This document shows, piece by piece, positions 26,349 to 34,164 of a stretch of 64,000 bases of DNA; the stretch's first letter is position 1, and the number at the start of each line of letters is the position of its first letter. The notes beneath the pieces were generated by a model that worked only from the letters and a program-made list of their open reading frames with translations, did no database searches and was not told the origin of the DNA. The stretch spans positions 124,001 to 188,000 of the forward strand of contig BPUI01000005.1 in assembly GCA_019973575.1 (NCBI GenBank). Reading direction: 5' to 3'. This DNA comes from Gemmatimonadetes bacterium T265. GTDB taxonomy: Bacteria > Gemmatimonadota > Gemmatimonadetes > Gemmatimonadales > Gemmatimonadaceae. A program made the position numbers and the translations under genes.

Positions 26349-29300
26349 GCCGCGTGCGCGCGCCCGTGCTCGACCCGCGCGACGCCGCGGCCGCGGCGGC
26401 CGAGGTGGCGGGGCGCCTGCCGGCGTACGTGCCGGGCGCGCACGTGGGCGCGTCGGGGCCGGCCGCGGCCGCGACGCAGGTCTTCGGCCGCTTCGTGAAG
26501 GCGCTCGCCGACCGGGTCAACCAGGCGCCGGAGAAGAACCAGCTCGCCTTTTACGACCTGCTCGGCGTGGGGCTGCTGCCGGCGCAGGCGGCGCGCGCGC
26601 CGTTCGTCTTCGCCGCGCTGCCTAACGTCGGCGACTCGCGCGTCCCCGCCGGGACGCGCGTCGGCGCGGCGGTCGCGGGGCGGGCCGAGCCGCTCGTCTT
26701 CGAGACCGAGGAGGCGGTCGCGCTCGCGGCGGCGAAGCTCGTCGAGGTGCGCACCGTGTGGCCGGGGCGCGACGCCGCGGCCGACCACACGGCGGACGCG
26801 CTCGCCGGGCGCGCGTTCACCCTCTTCGACCCGCTGCAGCCGGTCCGGCACGCGCTCTACCTCGCGCACGACGTGTACTTCGCGCTCGCGGGGCGGAGCA
26901 CGGTCGAGGTGCGCGTCGAGCTCGCGACGCCGGGCGCCGCGGCGTTAGACACGGCCTGGGAATACTGGGACGGCGAGCGGTGGCGCGCGTTCAAGCCGTT
27001 CGTCGCGCCGGCGCGCGCGACCGACGCCGATTCGCTCGACGCGACCGCCGGGCTGACGCGGAGCGGCGTCGTGCGGCTGGTCTCGGACTGCGCGACGACG
27101 CAGCCAACGACGGTCGCCGGGGTCGAGGCGCGGTGGCTGCGCGGGCGCCTCACGTCGCCGCTCACCAGCCCGGTGACGGTCGAACTCCCGGAGGTCGACC
27201 GGATCACGGTGCGCACGGTCGTCGACCGCACGCTGCCGCCCGGCCCCTGCGCGGCGCTCCCCGCGGGGTCGGGCCTCCTCCCGGACCAGGCGTTCGCGGG
27301 CGAGGTGAAGCTCGACCTCACGAAGGCCGCGCAGCCGATGGGCGCGCGCCCGGTCGCCGGGAGCACGTTCTTCCTCGCCTGTGACGAGGCGTTCGCGAAG
27401 CCGGGCGCGGAAGTCACGCTCTGCTTCCGGCGCGTCGAAACCGCGGAGGAGAAGGCGGACCAGCAGGGCGCCGACCTCGCGCTCGACATCAACGTCGCGC
27501 AGGGACTGGTCGTGCAGGGCGCCTACGGCACGGCCACCGCGCTCCTGCAGATCGAGGCCGCGGTCCGCCACGTCACCGAGCTGTCCGCGGCCGACACGAC
27601 GCTGATGGACACCGCGCACGGCGCGGTCGTCGGCGCGCGCAACGCGCTCGCCACACAGGGGATCAATGGGATCGCCGCGCTCGACGCGGCGGCCAAGGCG
27701 CTCGTCCAGCGGCTGCTGCTCGCCAAGCCCGACGTCAAGGACGACCCCGCGGTGAACTGGGCGTTCGTGGGTTTCCTCGACAAGGGGGCGCTCCTCACGA
27801 GCTACGACACGTTCCGCACGCTCAACCGGACGCGCATCCAGGATTCGGGACAGTCTGCGACGATCGGCGCGCAGTGGGCGGAGAATGCGCTCGCCGGACT
27901 GGCGCAGCTGACCCCGTTCTCGGCGGCGATGGCGGCGGGCGCGACGCTGCCGGCGATGGCCGACCCGATCCTCGCGTGGGAGTACTGGAACGGGAGCCGT
28001 TGGGCGCCGCTCGCCGTCGCGGGCTCCGCGCTGGCCGTCACCTTCCGCGCCGACGGCCCGGTCGCGTTCACCGTGCCCGACGACATGGAGGTGCTCACCG
28101 TGAACGGCGCCGCCGCGCGCTGGGTGCGCGCGCGACTCGTCAGCGGCGGGTACGGCCTCGTGCGCGTCGTGACCTGGAAGGATGCGGAGTCGGGGAAGGT
28201 CGCGGTCTACCCGATCGTCGAGTACCGCTCGCCGACGCTCGACCGCGTGCAGCTCGGCTACCGCTGGCGCTCAGCGGAGGCGGCGGCCGAGCACGTGGTC
28301 GCGGAGAACGACTTCGGCTTCGCGGACTACACCGACGAGGCGGCCGCGCGCGGCGACACCTTCGCGCCGTTCGCGCGCATCGCGGACCTCACGCCCGCGC
28401 TGTACCTGGGCTTCGACCGCGCGCTGCCGGCGGACGCGGTCGGGCTGTACCTCGACGTGGCCGAGACCGTGGGCGACGACGACGGGCCGCCGCTGACGTG
28501 GGAGTACGCGGACGGCGACGCGTGGCTGCCCGTCTGCGCGCGCGACGCGACGCGCGGGCTCGCGGTGCCGGGCGCGGTCGTCGTGCTCGCGCCGGGCGGC
28601 GGGCTGCTGTCGCGCTTCGGCACGCCGCGCGCGTGGCTGCGCGCGCGCCTCACGGACGACGGCGAGCCGCGGAAGGCGCGCGTGCTCGGCGTCTGGTCCA
28701 ACGCGGTGTGGGCGTCGCAGCTCGAGACGATCGAGAACGAGACGTTAGGCTCGAGCTCGGGGGAGCCCGGGCAGGTGTTCTTCGCGCGGCGCACGCCGGT
28801 GCTCGAGGGCGAGGTGCTGGAGGTGCGCGAACTCGACGGCGCCCGGGCGGAGGTCGAGGCGCCGATCCTGCGCGCGGAGCTGGCGCGCGCGGGCGTGCCG
28901 GACGACGACGTGCGCACGGTCCAGGACCCGCGCACCGGGCGCACGACCGAGGTGTGGGTGCGCTGGCGCCCGCGCGCCAACCTCCTCTTCGCCGAGCCGG
29001 GGGAGCGGGCCTACGCGCTCGAGCGGACGCGCGGGCGCGTCGTCTTCGGCGGGCTGACCAACGGCCTCGCGCCGGCCGCGGGGCGCGACAACGTGCGCCT
29101 GCGCCGCTACCGCTCGGGCGGCGGGGTGGTCGGCAACGTCGCCGCCGGCGCGGCCACGCAGCTGCTCTCGGGCGTGCTGGCGAGCGGGGTGACGAACGTG
29201 CGCGCGGGCGAGGGCGGCGCGGACGGCGAGCCGCTGGCGCGGGTGCTGGGGCGCGCGCCGCAGATCGTCCGGCACCGCGAGCAGGCGATCAGCGCCGCGG

Positions 29301-29857
29301 ACTACGAGGCGCTCGCGCTCGAGGCGTCGCCGGCCGTCGCGGTCGCGCGCGCGCTGCCGACCACGCACCCGAGCGGCCGCTTCGCGCCGGGGTGGGTCAC
29401 GGTGCGCATCGTCCCGCACGGCACCGAGCCCCGGCCGACGCCGTCGTGGACGCTGCGCGAGCGCGTGCGGAGCTTCCTCGCGGCGCGCGCGCCGGCCACC
29501 GCGGCGCGGCACGTCGCGGTGATCCCGCCGGCGTTCCTCCCGGTCGGCGTCGATGCGGCGCTGAGCCCCGTCGACGACTCGGCCGCGGGCGACGTCGTCG
29601 ACGCGGCGCGCGCGGCGCTCGCCGGCTTCCTCCACCCGCTCACCGGCGGGCCGGACGGCGAGGGGTGGCCGTTCGGGCGCGACGTGTACCTGTCCGACGT
29701 GGCCGCGCTGCTGGCGCGCGTGCCGGGACTCGACTACGTCGAGACGCTCGCCCTGCGGGTGGACGGCGTGGCGGCGGGGGAGCGCGTGGCCGTGCCGCCG
29801 GACCGGCTGGTGGTCGCGGGCGGGCTGCGCCTCACGCTCGCCGGCTGCGGGGGCTGA
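26345..29857 (+). CDS. large baseplate J-like protein (Afp11/Pvc11-like)
   Basis: 1170 residues. The N-terminus (RLPAYVPGAHVG, QVFGRFVKALADRVNQAPEK) and the C-terminal J-type core (PQIVRHREQAISAADYEALA, PLTGGPDGEGWPFGRDVYLS) match eCIS baseplate wedge proteins of the gp6/gpJ class. The middle contains repeated beta modules of the form WEYWDGERW, WEYWNGSRW and WEYADGDAW near residues 205, 545 and 720, each followed by similar strands. These are probably repeated sandwich insertions decorating the baseplate. It also has a helical insert near 380-540. Confidence 0.87.
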   Translation: MSRVRAPVLDPRDAAAAAAEVAGRLPAYVPGAHVGASGPAAAATQVFGRFVKALADRVNQAPEKNQLAFYDLLGVGLLPAQAARAPFVFAALPNVGDSRVPAGTRVGAAVAGRAEPLVFETEEAVALAAAKLVEVRTVWPGRDAAADHTADALAGRAFTLFDPLQPVRHALYLAHDVYFALAGRSTVEVRVELATPGAAALDTAWEYWDGERWRAFKPFVAPARATDADSLDATAGLTRSGVVRLVSDCATTQPTTVAGVEARWLRGRLTSPLTSPVTVELPEVDRITVRTVVDRTLPPGPCAALPAGSGLLPDQAFAGEVKLDLTKAAQPMGARPVAGSTFFLACDEAFAKPGAEVTLCFRRVETAEEKADQQGADLALDINVAQGLVVQGAYGTATALLQIEAAVRHVTELSAADTTLMDTAHGAVVGARNALATQGINGIAALDAAAKALVQRLLLAKPDVKDDPAVNWAFVGFLDKGALLTSYDTFRTLNRTRIQDSGQSATIGAQWAENALAGLAQLTPFSAAMAAGATLPAMADPILAWEYWNGSRWAPLAVAGSALAVTFRADGPVAFTVPDDMEVLTVNGAAARWVRARLVSGGYGLVRVVTWKDAESGKVAVYPIVEYRSPTLDRVQLGYRWRSAEAAAEHVVAENDFGFADYTDEAAARGDTFAPFARIADLTPALYLGFDRALPADAVGLYLDVAETVGDDDGPPLTWEYADGDAWLPVCARDATRGLAVPGAVVVLAPGGGLLSRFGTPRAWLRARLTDDGEPRKARVLGVWSNAVWASQLETIENETLGSSSGEPGQVFFARRTPVLEGEVLEVRELDGARAEVEAPILRAELARAGVPDDDVRTVQDPRTGRTTEVWVRWRPRANLLFAEPGERAYALERTRGRVVFGGLTNGLAPAAGRDNVRLRRYRSGGGVVGNVAAGAATQLLSGVLASGVTNVRAGEGGADGEPLARVLGRAPQIVRHREQAISAADYEALALEASPAVAVARALPTTHPSGRFAPGWVTVRIVPHGTEPRPTPSWTLRERVRSFLAARAPATAARHVAVIPPAFLPVGVDAALSPVDDSAAGDVVDAARAALAGFLHPLTGGPDGEGWPFGRDVYLSDVAALLARVPGLDYVETLALRVDGVAAGERVAVPPDRLVVAGGLRLTLAGCGG

Positions 29858-29861
29858 CGCG

Positions 29862-32258
29862 GTGCCGCTCCCGCTCCCCAACCTCGACACGCGCCGCTGG
29901 TCGGACCTGGTGGACGAAGGGCGCGCGCTCATCCCGCGCCACGCGCCGGAGTGGACCGACCACAACGTGCACGACCCGGGGATCATGCTCGTCGAGCTGT
30001 CCGCCTGGGTCGTGGAGCAGCTCATCTACCGGGCCAACCGCGTCCCGGAGCGCCAGCTGCGGAAGTTCCTCGCGCTGGCCGGCTACGCGCCGCGCCCGCC
30101 CCGGCCGGCGACCGCGGCGCTCGCCGTCCGCCTAACCGCGGGGAGCGGGAGCGTCGCGGTGCCCGCCGGCTCGGCGTGGCTCGCCGCGCTCGGCGACGGC
30201 CGCGTCCTGCCGGCGCAGGCGCTCGCCCCGACGACGGTCGTCGAGGCCGCGCTCGCGGCCGCGCAGGCGTTCGACGGCGCGCGGTGGGCCGACGTTTCGC
30301 GCCCGCTGCGCGACGGGCTCGACCTCCTACCGTTAGGCACCGACCCGCGCGCGCCGGCGCCGTACGCCGCCGACGCGGCGCCCGCGTTCTACCTGGGCTT
30401 CGACCGCGCGCTGCCGGCCGGCGCCGACTGCGCGCTTTACGTCGCCGTGCGCGGCGCGCGAGACGGCGAGCGCGAGGCGCTGCTGGACGAGGCGGCCGCC
30501 GCGGCCGCGGCCTGCCGGCGCGACCCGCTGCCGTGTACGCCCTGCGCGCGCCCCGCGGACGCGTGGTGCGACGACGACGGCGGGCCGGGCACGACCCCGC
30601 CCCTACCTCCCGCCGCGCCCGCAACGCTCCCGCCCCACCACGCGGTGCGCACCGCGTGGGAGTACCTCGCCGCCGACGGGTGGCACCTGCTCTCGACGTC
30701 GAGCGGCGAGGTGGACGACGAGACGCGCGGGCTCACGCTCCCCGGCCTCGTGTGCGTCCGCCTGCCGGCGCCGACGGCCCCGCGCGCGGTCGGCGCGGTC
30801 GCCGCGCCGCTCCACTGGCTGCGCTGCCGGCTCCTCGCGGGGTCGTACGACGAGACGCCCGTGCTGCGCGCGGTCGCGTTCAACGCCGTGCTCGTCGAGC
30901 AGGCGCGCACCGCGTGGCAGCGGCTCCCGGTCGCGGCCGGCGTCGTGGCCGGCGGCCCGATCGCGGCCGGCGCGCGCCTGCGCCTCGCGCTCGCCTTCGA
31001 CGACGACGGCGTCGTCACCGCGCTCGCCCCCGCGCCGGCCGGCACCGACGCGCCCGAGATCCTCGTCGCCGAGGTCGTCCCTGCGACCGCGACCGCGCGC
31101 GGCGCGCTGACGCTGCCGCTCGCCTACCTCGGCGCGGGCACCGGGCTCCCCGACCAGCAGGAGACGCTCCCGGTCGCCCCCGTCGCGCGCGGGGAGGCGA
31201 CGCCGTACACGCTCGACCCGTTCGGCACGCCCGCGTGGCGGCGCTGGTCGGTCGCGGCCGACCTCGACGCGGCCGGTGCGCGGGACGCGCGGGCCGCGCT
31301 CGACCCCGCCGCGGGCGTGCTGACGTTCGGCGACGGCGTGCGCGGCCTCGTGCCGGCGCGGCACGCGCCCGTGCTCGCCGCCTACGCGGCCACCGCCGGC
31401 GCCGCGGGCGCCATCGGCGCCGCCCGCGCCTGGGCCTTCGCCGACGACGCCCTCAACCGCGCCGTCGCCGGCGCGAACTTCGCGCCGCTCGCCGCGGCGG
31501 CCGTGCCGGCCGCGGTCCTCGTCTCGCCCGGCGCCGACGCGGAGACGGTCGGCGAGGCGGCCGCGCGCGCCGCCGCGTCGCTCTGGTCGCACGAGCGGAT
31601 CGTGGAGCTCTGCCCGCCGGGCCCGTGCGACACGCTCGACCAGCTCGACCCGGCGCTCGTGTTCGCGTGGCCCGCGCCCGCGCGCGCCGCGACGACGCTC
31701 GACGTCGAGCGCATCGCGCGCGAGGTGCCGGGCACGCGCGTGCGCCGCGCGCGCGCCTGGGCCGAGGTCGACCCGGGGCTGCCCGGGGTGACGGTGCCCG
31801 GCACCGTGTCGCTCGTCGTCGTGCCCGCGCTCCCGTTAGGCAGACCCGCGCCGAGCGCCGGGCTGGTGCGCGCGGTGGCCCGGTACCTGGACCGGCGCCG
31901 GGTGCTCTGCACGCGGCTCCTCGTCGTCGGCCCGCAGTACCTCGAGGTGCGCGTGGACGCCGCGGTCGCGACCGTGCCCAACGCCGACCCCGCGCGCGTG
32001 CGGCAGAACGTCGTCGCCGCGCTCGACCGCTTCTTCGACCCACTCGCCGGCGGCCCGGCGGGGCGCGGCTGGCCGTTCGGCCGCGACGTCTTCCGCAGCG
32101 AGGTGCTGCAGGTCGTCGACGACGTGGCCGGCGTGGACCACGTGCTCGCGCTCACGCTCCGCGGCGACGGCGGCGGGGCGACCTGCGGCAACCTGTGCGT
32201 GCCGCCCACCTGGCTCGTCGCGTCGGGCGCCCACGCCATCACCGCGGAGCCCGCGTGA
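29862..32258 (+). CDS. second baseplate assembly protein (J-like)
   Basis: 798 residues, GTG start 4 nt after the previous stop. The opening (MPLPLPNLDTRRWSDLVDEG, HNVHDPGIMLVELSAWVVEQ, LIYRANRVPE) is the signature of putative eCIS baseplate assembly proteins. It has one WEYLAADGWH beta module like those of the upstream protein, and the same C-terminal core (PLAGGPAGRGWPFGRDVFRS). The two J-like proteins are paralogs and likely form heteromeric wedges, as gp6 and gp7 do in T4. Confidence 0.87.
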   Translation: MPLPLPNLDTRRWSDLVDEGRALIPRHAPEWTDHNVHDPGIMLVELSAWVVEQLIYRANRVPERQLRKFLALAGYAPRPPRPATAALAVRLTAGSGSVAVPAGSAWLAALGDGRVLPAQALAPTTVVEAALAAAQAFDGARWADVSRPLRDGLDLLPLGTDPRAPAPYAADAAPAFYLGFDRALPAGADCALYVAVRGARDGEREALLDEAAAAAAACRRDPLPCTPCARPADAWCDDDGGPGTTPPLPPAAPATLPPHHAVRTAWEYLAADGWHLLSTSSGEVDDETRGLTLPGLVCVRLPAPTAPRAVGAVAAPLHWLRCRLLAGSYDETPVLRAVAFNAVLVEQARTAWQRLPVAAGVVAGGPIAAGARLRLALAFDDDGVVTALAPAPAGTDAPEILVAEVVPATATARGALTLPLAYLGAGTGLPDQQETLPVAPVARGEATPYTLDPFGTPAWRRWSVAADLDAAGARDARAALDPAAGVLTFGDGVRGLVPARHAPVLAAYAATAGAAGAIGAARAWAFADDALNRAVAGANFAPLAAAAVPAAVLVSPGADAETVGEAAARAAASLWSHERIVELCPPGPCDTLDQLDPALVFAWPAPARAATTLDVERIAREVPGTRVRRARAWAEVDPGLPGVTVPGTVSLVVVPALPLGRPAPSAGLVRAVARYLDRRRVLCTRLLVVGPQYLEVRVDAAVATVPNADPARVRQNVVAALDRFFDPLAGGPAGRGWPFGRDVFRSEVLQVVDDVAGVDHVLALTLRGDGGGATCGNLCVPPTWLVASGAHAITAEPA

Positions 32259-33232
32259 GCGCCCGCCGCACGCCCGGACCGCGCCCCGTGCCGCAGCGCG
32301 TGCTGTGGTCGGAGGGCGCCGCGCTCACGCACCGCGACCTCGGCGACGCGGTCGCGTACGAAGCGCGCCTGCTCGCGCTCCACGTCGCCGCCCTCCACGA
32401 CACCTGGGGCGTCGCGCTCGGCCTCACGCTCGCGCTCTCGGGCGACGGCCGGTCGGTGCTCGTCGGGCCGGGGCTCGCGTACACGTGCGCCGGCGACGCG
32501 CTCGTGCTCGCCGCGGCCACACCCGCGCCGCCCTTCCCGCCGGCCGTGCTCATGGCCGACCTCGTCGTCGGCGCGCCGGCCGCGGGCGAAGCGTGGCCGT
32601 GCGAGCGCCTGCGCGACTGCGACGGCCGCGCGCCGCGCGAGCGCCCGTCGCTCCGCTGGGAGACCGCGGTCGACGCCTCGGACCCCACCGCGCTGTTCGG
32701 CGCGTCGCTCGCCCGCGGCGTCCGGCTTGGCGCCGACGTGCCGCTCGGCCGCTTTACGCGGCGCCCCGACGGCACGCTCGCCGGGCCGGCGTTAGGCGTA
32801 CGCCGCGTCGCGCGCGGGTTGGCGCGCCCGCACCTCGGCTTCGGCGCGCTCGCCGCGGGCGCGCTCGCGTGGGCCGGGGGCCCGGCGGAGTTCGTCGCGA
32901 CGGTGGACACGAGCGCCGCGGGGTTCACGACGCCGCCGCGCTACGCCGTCTGGCTCGCGGCCGGCGGGACGTGGCCGGCGGGCGTCGTCGGGCCGTTCGC
33001 GTCGGTCGAGGCGGCGGGGAAGACGTCGTTCGCGCTCCGCGCGACGTATGCCGTTAGGCCGTTCACCCCGTTCCCGGCCGGCGCCGTGCGCGCGCACCTC
33101 GCCGCCGCGTCGGCCCTCTGGGTCGGGGTCGAGGACGCCCGCGGCTGCCCGCCGGCGCTCCTGCTGTCCCACGCCTTCGACGCCGGGCCCTGGGCCGCGG
33201 CGCTCGCGGCCCTCCAGGGGAACGCCCCGTGA
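32255..33232 (+). CDS. eCIS baseplate/fiber-associated protein, divergent N-module paralog A
   Basis: 325 residues, GTGA overlap with the previous gene. Its N-terminus (VLWSEGAALTHRDLGDAVAY, then DTWGVALGLTLAL) is a divergent copy of the module found in the genes at 33229, 36470 and 38244. It is followed by a beta-rich domain with GLAYTCAGDALVL. The C-terminal half shares the phrase VDTSAAGFTTPPRYAVWLA with the next gene's VDTSAAGFRSTPAYAAQVA, so A and B are duplicates. Probably a baseplate-attached outer protein; not matched to a named Afp component. Confidence 0.65.
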   Translation: MSARRTPGPRPVPQRVLWSEGAALTHRDLGDAVAYEARLLALHVAALHDTWGVALGLTLALSGDGRSVLVGPGLAYTCAGDALVLAAATPAPPFPPAVLMADLVVGAPAAGEAWPCERLRDCDGRAPRERPSLRWETAVDASDPTALFGASLARGVRLGADVPLGRFTRRPDGTLAGPALGVRRVARGLARPHLGFGALAAGALAWAGGPAEFVATVDTSAAGFTTPPRYAVWLAAGGTWPAGVVGPFASVEAAGKTSFALRATYAVRPFTPFPAGAVRAHLAAASALWVGVEDARGCPPALLLSHAFDAGPWAAALAALQGNAP

Positions 33233-34164
33233 CGATACCGCTCGCCATCCCGGACCTCGTCCGCCCCGCGTTCTTCGACGGGCAGCGGCTGGAGGCCGAG
33301 GACCTCACCGCGGTTTACGAGTTCCACCGGTCGCGGCGGTGGCTGCACAACCGCGCGCTGCACGGCTGGGGCATCGCGTCCGGGTTGGCGGTGGGCGGCG
33401 CGAAGGGCGCGGCCGTGCTCACCGTCTCGCCCGGCTACGCGCTCGACTGCGAGGGGCACGACGTCGTGCTCGCCGAGCCGGCCGAGCTGGCGGTGCCGCC
33501 CGTGGCCGGCGCGCCGGGGGGCGGGCCGCTCGAGCTCTACCTGACCGCGTCGTACGCCACCGACGACGACCTCGCGGCGAGCGAGGTGCGCGCCGGCGTG
33601 TGCGAGGGCACGGGCGCCGTGCGCCGCGCCGAGGCGCCGCGGCTCCGCTTCCAGAACCCGCGCGACCCGAGCGACCCGGCGACGCGCTTCCGCCGCGGGC
33701 TCGACGTCGTGCTCGCCTCGGTGCAGGTCGAGCGCTGCCGCCTCGCGCGCGCGCCGTCGACCGCCGAGCGGCGCGACGCGCGGCCGGCGGCGCAGCCGTT
33801 CGTCGCGGCCGGGGGGACGGCGCCGGGCGCGACGCCGTGGCAGTACTTCCCGGCCGCCGGCGCGCCGTTAGGCGTCGAAACGCGCGTCGACACGTCCGCG
33901 GCGGGCTTCCGGAGCACGCCGGCCTACGCGGCGCAGGTGGCGGGCGCCCGAGCGCTGCCCGGCGGCGGCGCGCTCGTCGACGGGTTCGCCGCGGTCGCGC
34001 AGCCGTCGGCGACCGCGTTCACGCTGCAGGTGATGCTGCCGCGCGACCTCTCCGCCGCGGGCCGCCCGGTCAACCCGTCGTCGCTCCTCGCCACGCCGGC
34101 GCTGCTCGCGATGCTGCAGTCGCAGCTGCGCTGGAGCGTGTCGTGGATCGGGGTCGAGGGGTGA
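33229..34164 (+). CDS. eCIS baseplate/fiber-associated protein, N-module paralog B
   Basis: 311 residues, GTGA overlap. The N-terminal module reads RPAFFDGQRLEAEDLTAVYE, then RRWLHNRALHGWGIASGLAV, a family common beside eCIS baseplate genes. A strand-rich domain (VLTVSPGYALDCEGHDVVLA) follows, and then a C-terminal segment homologous to that of the preceding gene. Gene order suggests it mounts on the baseplate near the J/I-type proteins. Exact role unknown. Confidence 0.65.
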   Translation: MTIPLAIPDLVRPAFFDGQRLEAEDLTAVYEFHRSRRWLHNRALHGWGIASGLAVGGAKGAAVLTVSPGYALDCEGHDVVLAEPAELAVPPVAGAPGGGPLELYLTASYATDDDLAASEVRAGVCEGTGAVRRAEAPRLRFQNPRDPSDPATRFRRGLDVVLASVQVERCRLARAPSTAERRDARPAAQPFVAAGGTAPGATPWQYFPAAGAPLGVETRVDTSAAGFRSTPAYAAQVAGARALPGGGALVDGFAAVAQPSATAFTLQVMLPRDLSAAGRPVNPSSLLATPALLAMLQSQLRWSVSWIGVEG

